DNA of 64,000 nt from Agrostemma githago (GCA_958450325.1 OY288241.1:41602278-41666277), one strand, 5' to 3'. Numbered from the stretch's first letter, positions 50,801 through 62,110 are shown. Notes: generated by a model from the sequence alone, not told the origin. A program made the numbers and translations.

Positions 50801-53548
50801 CATGTTTCGTTTCTTCTGTTTTACAGGGCGAGCATCCATGCTTACGTTCAGCTTGTGAACGATGCATGAGGGATCAACGCCGGGCATCTCGTCTGCAGAA
50901 TAGGCAAATACGTCTTTGTTCTCCCTCAGTAGTTTGACCAGTTCGGCCTGGTAGGATTCCTCTAGGCCTGTTCCTACCAGGACCTGTCTTCCTGGTTCTA
51001 AGTCCACCAGCATGCTTTCGCCCCCTGGTTCCAGGCGGTCGGGCGTCGAGTGCTCGACGGGGACTTCGCCTTCCCTGCAGGGGGAACTGTCAGCTTTTCT
51101 TTTTCCTTTTCTGTCCCTCTCGTGTTCTTGTAGGGCCACGGAGTAGCATTGTCTGGCTGACTCCAGGTCCCCACGTATCTTTCCTTCCAGCCCGAAGTCT
51201 GTGACATACGCAATGGTGAGAGCCCTGATGGAGATTGCCGCCTCGATTTCATCCAGCGTGGCCCTGCCAATCAGGGCATTATAGGCAGACCTTGCGTCCA
51301 CAACAACAAAGGTTGCCCTGACATTCCTGGCTGTGGAACCTTCCCCGAAGGTTACAGGCAAGTCGATGACGCCCATGGGCAGCACGCCTGCCCCACTGAA
51401 TCCATACAGCCATCCGGGAGCAGGCCGCAGGTGCCTTTTTTCCAGGCCCATTTTTTCGAAAGCATCCTTGTACAAAAGATTTGTATATGCGCCCGTGTCT
51501 ACCATACATCTTCGCACAATATGGTTGCTGATCTCTAGGGACAGCACCAGAGGATCACTGTGCGGATATATCACCCGTCCTGCGTCGTCAGGGGTGATAC
51601 TCAATGTCACCCCCCTTGGACTCCCTTCTTTCTCAGCGTAGCAGATCTGGTTCCTCAGCTCGCGCATTTGCCTTTTTTGGCCTCTTCGACTGAGCTGGCC
51701 CTCAGTGCCCCCTGAAATTACATGGATTACCATCCGGTTCTGCACTGACCCCTCGGGTTTCTCAGACACTTCCTTCTGAGACTTGTTTTTGGCTGCGTAG
51801 TTGGCCAACCATCCGTTCCTGATTAATTTCTCAATTTCATCCTTCAGGTGACGGCATTCTTCGGTGGTATGGCCTATACAGTCGTGGAAAGTGCAGAATT
51901 TCTTTGGGTCGCCTTTTGGGCTGCGAGGTTTGTTTGGACGGTTCCATTTGGCAGTTTCTTTTTCCAGTTCGAAGATTTCCGCCCTGGATTTGTTCAGAGC
52001 GGTGTAACTATCGAATCTGGGTTGGTAGACTGGGCGTTCCTTCTTGGGAGTGTCTCCCTCTTCTTTTTGCTTACCTGATTCACTTCTGCCCCTTCCACCC
52101 TGCGGTCCCCCTTGAGGCTTTGTTTGGCCTGCAGGGGTGTCCGTCAGGCCGTGAAACTCCTCCTGCAGAATGAACCCCTCAGCAATCTTTCTGGCCATGG
52201 CCAAGGTTTCTGGCTGGGCCCTGATCATCTGGTTTTTCATTTCTCCTGGAAGTAGGGAGATTGTCAGGGCGTAGGCGGCGGTGGAATCGTCGATCTCCCT
52301 AACCTGCTGGTAGGATAGATCGAACCTTCTCATGTATTCTCTCACACTCTCACCCTTTTTCTGTTTCAGGGTCATGAGATCGAAACGGGTAAGGCGTCTT
52401 CTCTTATTTCCGGCATACTGTTCAAGGAAAATTCCAGCCAACTCTATGAAGAATCTGATTGACCCCTGGCGGAGGTCTCTGAACCACCCCTGCGCAAGTC
52501 CCACCAGGGTGGTAGGGAAAACTTTGCACCAGATGGCATCATCTACGTCATACATGCCCATGTGGCTCTCAAAGGCTGCCAGGTGGTCTTCAGGGTCTGT
52601 CGTCCCGTCAAATTTGATGGTGGGCATTTTGATTTTTGGAATGGGGTACTCTTGTACCTCAGGGTGCAACGGGGTTTTCGTAGGCCTGCCTACCAGTCGT
52701 GACCTGCTTTCCCCAGACTGGTTACCATGAGATTCCCATTGTTTATGGGTCGGTTTCCTCGTACTGGGGGAGCGGTGCCTCGGTGGCGGTCTGCTAGCTG
52801 CCTCATCCTCTGTTCCCGAGGAGGCCTGCCTGGGCCTCTTTCTCTGGGAGTGGCAGAGGTTTTCACCCTGATGGTACCTGGACTCGAGCGTTTGTCCTCG
52901 GTTGAGTCTGGATTGCAGGCTTTGGGATAAGCCGGGGGCTGACTGTTCCTTGGCCGCAGGTGTTAGTCTGGAGAAAACTCCGCCTGGCCTCTATCCTAAG
53001 CGTTTTGACACAGGTTCCCTGGGCCTCATGCGCTCCTGTAATCCTTGAGATAAGCCTCCCCGCCCTCCAGACGCCGATTCTGTTGTGTGAATAGAGAACG
53101 CCTGCTGGACAGGTGGTTCTGGATTGCCAGTGGTAATGCGCCTCTGCACATGCGTATACATCTGGGCTGTTCTTCTTGCTTTTCTCTGAGCATTTCTGGC
53201 GGCGGTCCGCCTCGTGCCCCCGGCCTCGTCCCTGCTGACTGGGGACGGTTGCCTGGGAGCCGATGCGACCCTGCCTACCAAGTCCTCAGGTGTGAATTCC
53301 TGATCCAGCATCGCAGAGAAGAACGCGGCCGCCTGTGCCATCTGAGCTGGGGTCAGATTGAGAGCACGTCCTGGGCGTGCCCCCAGCTCGGGTGTCACAG
53401 AAGTGTTAGATCCACCGAGGGGATTGGCTCCCCCTACCCCTAGGATGGTGGCAGGAGGGACCCTCTCCGACAGCGGCATACCGTACAGGGGGGTCACCGG
53501 AGGGACCGTCGGACCCGCTCCTGCACTGGCATCAATGATTTCTGGCAT
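47858..53548 (-). pseudogene. Gag-pol of element B, nearly intact, two nonsense codons
   Basis: ATG at 53548. The frame is continuous for about 1897 codons apart from a TAG at 52991-52993 (codon 186); the long open part covers 52669-47858. Order: Pro/Arg-rich gag N-terminus, capsid-like core (FDGTTDPEDHLAAFESHM), CHHC knuckle CTFHDCIGHTTEEC, protease DTGA, RT YVDD, degenerate Ty3 RNase H, archaeal-type RNase H (YTDGSS, ATDSQL, NRADALSK), integrase (HHCC, D-D-E with TNGQAEAANK). At the end a TAG replaces the Trp codon of A, removing the last 11 residues (stop at 47858). Single-polyprotein organisation without a gag/pol frameshift is as expected for Tat elements. Confidence 0.95.
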
Positions 53549-53617
53549 GATTGTGTTTAATTTTGTGGTTATGAGTGGTTGATTTTAGTGGGTAACTCGT
53601 GAGCACAACCGTAAGTT

Positions 53618-53634
53618 CCCCACAGGCGGCGCCA
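53618..53634 (-). promoter_or_regulatory. Primer-binding site of element B
   Basis: TGGCGCCGCCTGTGGGG on the minus strand, three bases from the LTR; one base differs from A. Confidence 0.8.
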
Positions 53635-53637
53635 AAT

Positions 53638-54296
53638 TGTTCCGGTCACGGAAACAATTCACCCGGTCTAGGATCCGGGTCGTACAATCGGTCTAATGGT
53701 AAGCAATTGATCGTCTGATTCTCTTGATCTCCCCTTCCCCTCACTGCTTGAGTCGGACTTTCCCGGCGGAAACGGCCTGCTCCCTGCACAATGAACGCAC
53801 AGGGCCTCGGAGGTTGTCCGAGGAAACCCTCTCCGATGCCTAAGTCAGTCCGTGAAATGCCTTTACGAACCTAGCTCGTGAGGAACTAGGTGGCGTTTTA
53901 GGAGTAAGAGTCTAGAGAGAGAAAATCCAACCCCTCTTATGTGGGAAATGGGTAAGTATTTATACCTTCCCACAAGAGAGAGGAAAAGAGAAAGAAGAAG
54001 AGGGAAATGGGTGGATGCTGGCGCGACACGTGGACTCACCTTGTCCACCCATCTCCCTTTACCTTAGGCAAAATGACGGATGGGTCCTCGGCTCTGTTCA
54101 GGCGGGAACGCCCTGGGAGCAGGCGGCAGGCCTGGTTTGCTCTGTTTGGCGGGTGGCTCAAGGGATTAGGGCCACACTTGTAGATTTTAGTGACTTTGAT
54201 GGAAAGGCTGCTGGGCAGACCTTTCCTCCTCCTGGGATTGGTCGCCCTGGGGCCTGATTGGCAGGCGGCCAAGGGCAGGCAACCGACCCCTCATCA
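53638..54296 (-). repeat. 5' LTR of element B (659 bp)
   Basis: TATA box TATAAATA at complement(53957..53964); same B-specific insert as the 3' LTR. Target duplication AGTAT follows at 54297-54301. Confidence 0.95.
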
Positions 54297-54420
54297 AGTA
54301 TTAATATCCAAAAATTATTATTAAACCTAAAAATTTTGATTTTACATAAACTCAATTTTTCCAAATTTCCAAATTTTCATATTTCACAAATTTCAATAAA
54401 ACCGCTTTTTAAAAGCCGTT
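54297..54420 (-). mobile_element. LTR X2, third segment, right end lost
   Basis: AGTATTAAT followed by AT-rich sequence resembling X1 from about 21688. Similarity fades near 54420. The expected X terminus (GGTGTTACA on the plus strand) is absent, so a deletion removed the rest of X2 and the adjoining Athila pol. Confidence 0.6.
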
Positions 54421-54874
54421 CCCATTACCGTTCCGTTCCCCATTACTTTTCATATTTAATAAAAAATTATCATCCTCCCTTTCACCTTACCGTTCCCCAT
54501 TACTTTAACCACTCTAACTCCTACCTCTCATCCCTGCCATCATGGTTTTCGGGCGAAAAAGGCGAAACATCAATCGTCGGTCAAACTCTTCACCTGAACC
54601 GTGCATGCATCATCATCATCAGAGTCTCCATCATCACCACCACTAGAACTCCCGCCGGTACCCAGATATGAACATATTATATTTGGTTCGGGAAGACAAC
54701 GGGAACCGTTCCTCCTTATGGCTTCAAAACCGGTAACACCTACCCTTTTTCTTAGTCATGCATTGTTGCGTTGTTGTGGTATTGACCAGCTGATGGAGCA
54801 ATTTTTTTATGGTGCCGGTATAGGTGGTTTAATCACTACGAATCTACCCACCTACAAAGACTTAACACCTGAAT

Positions 54875-55166
54875 TGTAACACCCGAGCTCAATCCTTGGA
54901 CCGGAAATGTTAACCGCGGTAGCTCGCAAGGCTTTGTACTGCTCCCACATACCAACACGAGTCCTTTCAGTGTATTTTGTCCTCACTCATGTGCAACCCG
55001 GAAACTTTCCCAGGAGGTCATCCATCCTAATATTGAAGCATGCTTAACATTGAAGTTCTTTTGCATGGATGACCAGAAAACAAAGTCCACTTTGTTGATA
55101 TGAGTAGTACTTCCAAACACTTTAAACACAAGTCATTTAAGCTTATAAATACGACATCTTCAATCT
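54875..55166 (-). repeat. Cassandra LTR3, 5S-like, missing its first bases
   Basis: Ends (minus strand) GGTGTTACA at 54875; lacks about the first 16 bp of a complete LTR and about a dozen bases in the 5S-like box region (near 55030). It joins LTR2 with no internal domain between. Confidence 0.8.
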
Positions 55167-55461
55167 TAGAACCGGAAATGTTAACCGCGTTGCTCGCCAG
55201 GCTTTGTACTGCTCCCACATACCAACACGAGTCCTTTCCAGTGTATTTTGTCTTCACTCATGTGCACCCCGGAAACCTTCCCAAGAGGTCATTCATCCTA
55301 AGATTACTCTCACTCAAGCGTGCTTCACGTTGGAGTTCTTTTGCATGGATGAGCAGAAAACAAAGTCCACTTTGTTGATATGAGTATCACTTTCAATCAC
55401 TTTAAACACTAGTCATTTAAGCTCATAAAAAGGACATCTTCAATCAATGAGGGGTGTTTCA
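55167..55461 (-). repeat. Cassandra LTR2, 5S-like, missing its terminal end
   Basis: Begins (minus strand) TGAAACACCCC at 55461 and carries a 5S-like segment at about 55261-55350. It lacks the last 24 bp or so found in LTR1, where it joins LTR3. Confidence 0.8.
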
Positions 55462-55577
55462 ATCACTCCCACTTAAATAACACAACGTCCTCATTGCGCT
55501 TGGCAACATAACCGCTGACCCAGAATCACATCCACTAGGTGGCAAATACACGGTCGCAGGTTTGCTCTGATACCATT

Positions 55578-55894
55578 TGGAACACCGTGGCCCATTCGTA
55601 GGACCGGAAATGTTAACCGCGGTAACCCGCCAGGCTTTATACTGGTTCCACGGACCAACAAGAGTCATTTCCATCGCATTTTGTTCCCACTTATGTGCAT
55701 CCCAAAAACCTTCCCAGGAGATCACCCATCCTAAGATTACTCTCACTCAAGCATGCTTAACTATGAAGTTCTTTTGCATGGATGACCAGAAAAGAAAATG
55801 CACTTTGTTGATATGAGTAGTACTTTCAATCCCTTTAAACACTAGTCATTTAAGCTCAAAAATAAGACATCTTCAATCAATGTGGGGTGTTTCA
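55578..55894 (-). repeat. Cassandra LTR1 (317 bp) with 5S rRNA-like segment
   Basis: Minus strand TGAAACACCCC...GGTGTTCCA. About 55693-55790 matches the 3' two-thirds of plant 5S rRNA: AGTTAAGCATGCTTGAG (box A region), GGATGGGTGATCTCCTGGGA (intermediate/box C region). It could support Pol III transcription. Confidence 0.85.
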
Positions 55895-57140
55895 TGAAAT
55901 TTTTAGCAGCTTTGAATATAATGATGCTACTGTTATGCTGACCTTTAGGTTATTAAGTGTGACTCATACCATTCCTCTCTGACTATTTCGGGAGTGGCCT
56001 AGACTCCGGCAATGTTTTGATTGCCCCTGACCTTTTTAGTCATCAGCAACTATGGTCCTGCATTACAGGTCAAGCTTTGTCGGCTAGATTTAAGTGTGTC
56101 CTATGTCATGTTATTCATCATCCTATCATCCGGATTTGGCAGCATTTGTTTCCAGGTCGATTTTTGGTCGCCACGAACATGGTTGCGTGACCAAAACTGA
56201 GATTGAGATGATTGCAATGGCTCTTAATGTCCAATCCCAACTCCTTTTTGATCTAAACATCTCCGCCCTTATTAGGAAAACACTTTGGGTTGATTGTTAA
56301 GAAAGTGGACTACTTGAAATAAGTTAACGGTGGAGGGTTAGTAACCCATCTTGCTCGGGCTCTGCAACGAGGTACCTTTGAGGAGACGAACCGGTGCCTA
56401 TTTCGACGGAGACAGTTTTTACTGCGAGTGATTTTTCTGCTGGTTGGTTCTCCGTCAACGCTAATAATAGGTATTTATGGCACTTTGGTCCGGGTCAATC
56501 CTGCCTTCTTCCCGATCCTTCTTTACCAAAGTTGCGGCAGAATGCACCGCTCGATGAACACATCCCACCACCTATCGCGCCTAGCTACTTACTCACCCCT
56601 ACTCCTGGAGTTTCTCCACAAGGTAACCAAGGTCGTACCACCTTTGAATTCGGTGAAGGTTCTGGGTCTCGTTAGCCACCTTAGTCGCAGGCTCATGAGT
56701 CTCAAGTCCCTTGTCACCAGGCTCCTTCTCCACTCTATTAGAGGTCGTTTGTCCCTCCTATAGGTACTTATTATCAGCCTCAGCCGGGTTATACTGAGAT
56801 GCTCCATTTGATGCGGTCGATGTATATCGACCAACAGCGAGCCTATTATCCGCATCTTCGACATCTTCAGCAGCACGGTCAGTTAATGCGAACTGATCAC
56901 TTACCCTCCTGGTTCGGCCCTGACAGTTCGTTTCGAGGACCTACCAGTCCACCTTCTCTTGGTCAGTCCAACTTTGGAGTTCAGTATGACTTTGATCACG
57001 GTGTCAGCTATTATGGACATGATGATACATACGCCTGCCATGATGTTTCTCTACACGAAGGTACTGGTTTTCTGATGAGACACCGGATGGTGGTCGTGAG
57101 TTTGTGGACCTGGTGTCAAGCCTTGAGACAATTGAGGATG

Positions 57141-59979
57141 ATTATAAAATTGATGAGTATGAGTCTGGTTCTTAGTCCCCAGTTGGTTGCTGGTTTGGGG
57201 AGACTTATTTGCAATACATATATTGTTGGTACCTTCCCCTAACCTTTTTATCTTAATTTTTTTTAAATTTCTTCTTTTGTCTTTCCTCCGTTCCCCATTA
57301 TATTTTTGTGTTATTTCATCTATTTTGGTTCACAACGAGGATATTGTGTAATTTGGTTTGGGGGGATGTTTCGTGTGATGTGTGCTTTGCTTTTATTGTT
57401 TCGAAAAAAAACTTTTTTTTCCCGTGTGCTTTTATGTGTTTTAGTATAAAGCTGTGTTGGCAATGATGACATTGCATTTGTCGCATGTTTTTTTTCCTAT
57501 TCTTTACTCTCTTGTGAATGACACTTGTTTCCCGTTATTTGAGTTTTAGTATTTCTTTGATCTTGTCGCCGATTATGTTTTGAATGCCAAATGAGTAAAT
57601 TGACCTGTTGTCGAGTAAGCTGCATATATTGTGATACTTAGAGCATTAAGCTGATGACATCCATGACAAACTTCATATAAGTTGAGTGTAGCACTTCTTA
57701 TGAGACGTGTAACATAATATTGCAAAAGCATGACATTCGTCTCTTAAATACCTGTATGCATTCGGTTTGTGATTGTGACACATGTAGAAGAGGCAATTCC
57801 CTTTCTTTTATCTAATTCCCATGAACTTCACACATCCATAATTTGACCTGTTTTGACCCGTTTGTTAACTACATGTCATATTTACCTACCCTAGTCAAGC
57901 TAATTGGTTAACTAGACAGAATTTTTTTTGCGGGTGAAATTTGGTACCATGTCAATTGAGGAAGGGAATTGAAAAAAAAAACAATTGATGAGTTGAACAA
58001 AAAATCAATGAAAGAAAATAAGAAGAAAGGAGATGAAAAAAAAAGAAAAAAAAATGAAGTGAATCAAGAAGAGAAATTTGTTTTTGCTATGAGAAGAAAA
58101 GAAATTAGTCTCTACATTTTCGTAATTGTTGGTGCGAAGCCGGTTATGAAAGGTTGAAAATAAGGTGTTTGGTACTACTTATAATTCCTTTAATTGAAGT
58201 TTGGTAATAATGGAATAATTCTAATGTTGGTTACGGTTGTACTAGATTGACTTTTACCTCCACATATCCAAATTGCTTTGCCTCTTCTTACCCGATTAGC
58301 CTCACTTTATACCATATATAAGTCCTCGGCATGTGTCTCAGTCCGATTGAATGTGTATGTACGGTTGGTAGAGAACGGATCATGTTAGATTGCATGCATG
58401 TTCTTATAACTCGCAGTTAGGTGAGAATTTTGTCTTTCCGATTTTACATAAACTCACAATATTGCCCTTATTGAGTGACGAGTGTAAACCGTAAGGAATC
58501 TCGAAATAGAAGGTTGTGCAAGATTAAAAGTTTGGCATTTGAATATTGATTGGAGCTTGATTTTTGAAATTCTTTTACTCTTCTTCTTTTGCTTTAGAAT
58601 TTGTTTCTTCGGCCTTGGTGTGATTGACTTGTCGGAGTATTAAACTTTGGGATGCATGTTGATGAAGTTTGCTCTGAGCCACCGTTTTTGTCTTTCCCGA
58701 TGTGAGTTTGCTTAGGGACAAGCAAATGTTCGGTTTAGGGGGATTTAATGAACTCAATTCATATATATGTTTAGTTTCATCTTGTCCTCCGTTTTAACCC
58801 GTTTAGCATGATTTAGGAATGGTAGCTTTTTAGCCATAATTTGTTATGCCGGGTATTTCGTTTATGTTTTACAGAAAACACAGCAAATTGAGGAATTGAA
58901 AGCTACAAGTGAAGAATATAAGAGAAAACGGGCGAAGAGCTTGACCCACTAGCCAAACCGGTCGGTACAGGATCATACCAATTGGTACAAGGACGAACCG
59001 GTCTGTTCGCAAGTGAACCGCTCGGTATGATTATGAACTGGGCGGTTCCCTGCACTTTACTCGGACTTTCTAATCTGCTAAGAAGTTTGTGCCTTGCCAT
59101 AATTAATAATCTACGAGATTATTTTCTTAGGCTTTACATAATTTCCTAATTACACTCCCTGTAGTAAGTATATATACCCTCCTTAGGGTTAGATTTAATT
59201 ACACTTTCATATTCAAAAGTTTAGTTTAGACTTATTATTAGCATCAGAATTCTGCAAGCTTGTAGCGGTACTTTTAGTTATTATTCAATCTTTCCGTTCT
59301 ACGTAATTGGTATTCCTCCTTTTTCCCTTGTTTTTATATTGATTTCTATTATGCTTAATTCTTTTGTTGTTTAATCTTTCATTATGAGTAGCTAAATTAT
59401 TCTTCAAGGGTTGAAGGGGATCTATGTTAATTGATTTGGAGATATTAGTTTAATTACTAGTTTGATTGATCATTCATATGTTATTGCCTTACTACTTGTC
59501 TTGTATCATTGTTTAATTAATTTGAGGCGTTGAACTAGTTGAATGTTTAAGAACCCGAACCGAAGATCGAAAGTCTAGTAAGGGTAGAATTACAAGTAAT
59601 TGGGTAGGATAATTTGGTAACATGCGAGAGCCCGTCAGAATTTATCCTAAGATTGACATAAGATCTGAAAGGCCGTTTTTTTGCCCTAAATAACTGTGAT
59701 TGATTGATTGAATGATTAATTAACTTTACCTACTTTAATGACATAGTGAACCGGAAAACCCTAGATCTCTTTAATATTGTTCGAACCCTTTAATTTACAT
59801 TATTGCATTAGCTTAGAAAACAAACACAAACAAACTAGAATTAAAATAGTTTAGAGTCGACTTATAGATAATTAGCGATAATCATCCGTCTATCTGTGGA
59901 TTCGACCCTTACTTACTAGCTACATCTTAATTGTTTGTTAGGTTATTTTGATATAGTTGATACGACTTTAGCCTTGTCA
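57141..59979 (+). repeat. Athila 3' untranslated region and 3' LTR
   Basis: Non-coding. A TTTGGTTTGGGGGGATG tract at about 57352-57368 is a candidate polypurine tract, but the LTR start could not be fixed because the 5' LTR is almost wholly missing. TATATATA at 59169-59176 is a candidate LTR TATA box. It ends TTTAGCCTTGTCA at 59979 as at 25023. Lys-rich ORF 57969-58157 is low complexity. Degenerate AACCGGTCGGT-type motifs lie at 58955-59050. Confidence 0.6.
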
Positions 59980-59984
59980 GCAGG

Positions 59985-60549
59985 AGAGCCTCATAGGTTT
60001 ACAGAGGGGGTGATATCTGAAATCCTTTGTACTTGTGGTATACATCAGCAATCTTGTAAGATACTCCATGCAGACTGTGAACAATAAAGGGGATAAAGGG
60101 TCCCCTTGTCTAGGACCTCTCTTCCTCGGGAAGAAGCCAAAGCTTTCCCCAATCAAGTTGAGAGAATATGAAGCAATTGTTACACATTGCATAAGTAATT
60201 TCCTGAAGTGTTCTGGTATTTGTAGTTGTATCAGCATTTGCTCCAGAAAGCTCCATTGCACTGTTACATATGCTTTATGGAGATCCAACTTAAACAGGCA
60301 TCTGGGAGAAATGTTCTTCCGGTTGTACAGTCTACTTAAATCCTGACAGGTGAGTATGTTCTCAATAATGCTCTTACCTTTGATAAGTCCCCCTTGCACA
60401 GGGGAGATAATCTCAGGTAGAATAGAAGATAGTATACTTCACGGAATCTTGGATATACTATACCTTTATAAATGATGTTACAGCAAGCAATAGGTCTGAA
60501 TTGAGGCACTGTGGTAGGTCGTTCAACCTTTGGGATAAGGGTAACTGGT
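59985..60549 (-). pseudogene. L1-type LINE reverse transcriptase fragment
   Basis: Minus-strand relic in two frames. Upstream part (60549 to about 60400): VTLIPKVERPTTVPQFRPIA, the start of the L1 RT domain. Downstream part (60399-59977): QGGLIKGKSIIENILTCQDL, RCLFKLDLHKAY (catalytic motif A), and PRQGDPLSPLLF (motif B). It ends at the CKPMRLS segment that normally precedes the FADD motif; the Athila LTR starts there (59979). 59980-59984 (GCAGG) would be the Athila target duplication. Confidence 0.85.
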
Positions 60550-62110
60550 TTTTATGCTCTATTTATTAATACCGTATACATATAATTACTTAAAAACTAT
60601 TTTAACACGACTCGAGTGGGTATCCGATGACGAAATCAGCATCGTAGATCTCAACGATCAAATAATGATGTCGAGATATGTAGGACCTAATGTCTAAAAG
60701 GACAAGCCGTTATCAATTCTAAATAAACGTCATATGACGCCAATTCGCACATTATGGACCCGTGGTCAATGTCTATGTCGAATAGTGCAAATGGTTTGGC
60801 CCAAATCGATTTCCTTTTAATACGAGTGCATTTGATTAAAGCTTCTGCCCAAAGTCCGCATAACTACTAGACAGGATGCACCGGTGGTGGCGCCTCACGG
60901 TTGAGTCGCGCCACCTTAGGCGCCTGACTCGTAGGTTGTAACGTGATCGCGGAATCCTTCGTTGTATGTTTTCGATGTCATTTATACGCGTCACTCCAAA
61001 ACGTTTGATGTCGATTTTATAATCGAATGTAATGCGTAAAGAGTCACCAAAAATCGAGCTAATACGAAACCAAATGATGTCAATCCGAACGTCAAACGGT
61101 CCAAAAGACCCGACAATAACGCCGCAATACGAAAGGCTCCGATATTTGTGTTTAGGTCAATATATCGACTTATGTCATAAATTGGGACGACTAAGAACAA
61201 TTACCCAATTAAGGCCAAAACGAGGAATCGTAGACTCTCAAAGTAGTCAAACAACGATGCACGTTTCGCCTAGGGAATTATACTATGCACGTTTCGCCTA
61301 GGGAATTATACTTGCGATGTTAGTCGACACGCGCCAATCTATCGCGTGATTCCTTTCGAAACCCACATCTCGTGTCTATTTTCGTTTTATTGTCGTTTCC
61401 TCTTTACGACATTGAGAGAATGCCTCGCAATATTAATCCTATATTGACTTATTCTATTTACGGGTCCTTTTATATTTTACGTTTACCGTTTCTAATTCAA
61501 TATTACAATTGCTTGTCGTATTGTGAACTTCGAGTTGTATTCCGCCCGTGTAATTTGTAATCTACATTTTAAGTTTGTTTACTTTACTTGTGTGGTATTT
61601 ATCGCTTTTAAATGAACCCATATGCTAAATTCAAACCCACCAAATTCTAAAAATTCATTAAACAACGTAGGGAACACATAATTCGCATGTATAGCCTATA
61701 AACAATGGTTGTCATACATTCCATTATCTTACTAACACGCGTACTTAAACACCAATCAATATCTCAGTAGAGGCCGCTATGTGCAGGCGGGGTTGGGTAT
61801 CTTTCGTGGGCTTCCCAACACGTACCTTCACCCTTACTCAGAACCTTCAGTTTACGGATGCCCGAAACCATTAACGAGAGTCATTCTATATACGATACTC
61901 TATAACTCGACATCTTCATCGTTATGCAAAGGGATGAACCCCACAAGTTCAAGTACTATAAGCCAAGTCGTGCTTTGTGTGCGATGCGCCTAAGTATAGA
62001 GTAGGTTCGAACGGGTCCGATCTCACAAAGTTTGGTGGCGACTCCATTATCATTTAAATTTCAATTGGAGATCAATCTCACATGAGAACATCCGCCTACC
62101 AAAACTCGCG
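60550..62110 (+). repeat. Diverged Y-related LTR-like sequence
   Basis: GTAGAGGCCGCTATGTGCAG, CTTCCCAACACGTACCTTCA and GGTGGCGACTCCA at 61768-62048 parallel about 10550-10815 of the Y LTR, in the same order. 60880-60935 shows a similar GGCGCCTGACTC-type motif. Boundaries are not clear and no gene is seen. A 29-bp direct repeat (GCACGTTTCGCCTAGGGAAT and following) occurs at 61259-61312. Confidence 0.5.

Larger units (their letters stand above)
42185..54296 (-). mobile_element. Tat-lineage element B, complete structure
   Basis: Same plan and orientation as A: 5' LTR 53638-54296, primer site 53618-53634, gag-pol 53548-47858, tandem repeats 47015-47590, aORF2 44362-46730, aORF1 43199-43780, 3' LTR 42185-42842. 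A perfect target duplication AGTAT (42180-42184, 54297-54301) shows it inserted into X2 independently of A. The LTRs differ at about six positions over 659 bp. It is the better preserved copy: gag-pol is one frame apart from two nonsense codons. Confidence 0.95.
54875..55894 (-). mobile_element. Cassandra-type TRIM with three 5S-like LTRs
   Basis: Non-coding element on the minus strand: LTR1 complement(55578..55894), primer site TGGTATCAGAGC (initiator Met tRNA type) at complement(55564..55575), about 115 bp of internal sequence, polypurine AAGTGGGAGTGA, LTR2 to 55461, and a third LTR directly adjoining it (54875 to about 55165). Flanks TGAAT (54870-54874) and TGAAA (55895-55899) are a near-perfect target duplication, and the interrupted coding sequence resumes across it. 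LTRs carry a 5S rRNA-like segment, the defining feature of Cassandra. Confidence 0.85.
54542..57140 (+). pseudogene. Athila envelope-like / ORF-1-type region, decayed and split by Cassandra
   Basis: Begins ATG at 54542 with a basic start (GRKRRN) and His-rich sequence. It continues in shifted frames with FLSHALLRCCGIDQLMEQ and TNLPTYKDLTPEF, a pattern typical of the Athila-type ORF between pol and 3' LTR. After the Cassandra insertion (54875-55894) the reading resumes at FLAALNI, then CVLCHVIHHPIIRIWQHLF and GRHEHGCVT near 56090-56190, then Pro/Ser/Gln-rich tails to about 57140. Many frameshifts and stops. The label envelope-like reflects position only; no signal peptide or transmembrane segment is evident. 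Confidence 0.55.
25003..59979 (+). mobile_element. Athila-lineage Ty3/gypsy element, heavily nested and deleted
   Basis: Pieces in order: last 21 bp of the 5' LTR, primer-binding site, gag, protease and partial RT (to 28361), then nested X2/A/B (28362 to about 54420), then the envelope-like region (54542-57140, itself interrupted by Cassandra), 3' untranslated region and 3' LTR ending GCCTTGTCA at 59979. The LTR end TTTAGCCTTGTCA is shared at 25023 and 59979, which ties the two ends together. The rest of RT, RNase H and integrase are missing, apparently deleted together with the right end of X2. Confidence 0.75.

Noticed and set aside
54600..54650. CATCATCATC-type microsatellite
   Set aside because: Short His/Ser-coding low-complexity part of the Athila ORF-1-type region, not a separate repeat locus.
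54990..55790. Genuine 5S rRNA genes
   Set aside because: Only partial, diverged 5S similarity inside LTRs with initiator-tRNA primer site and target duplication; this is Cassandra.
57969..58157. Lys-rich 62-codon ORF
   Set aside because: A-rich low-complexity tract within the Athila 3' region.
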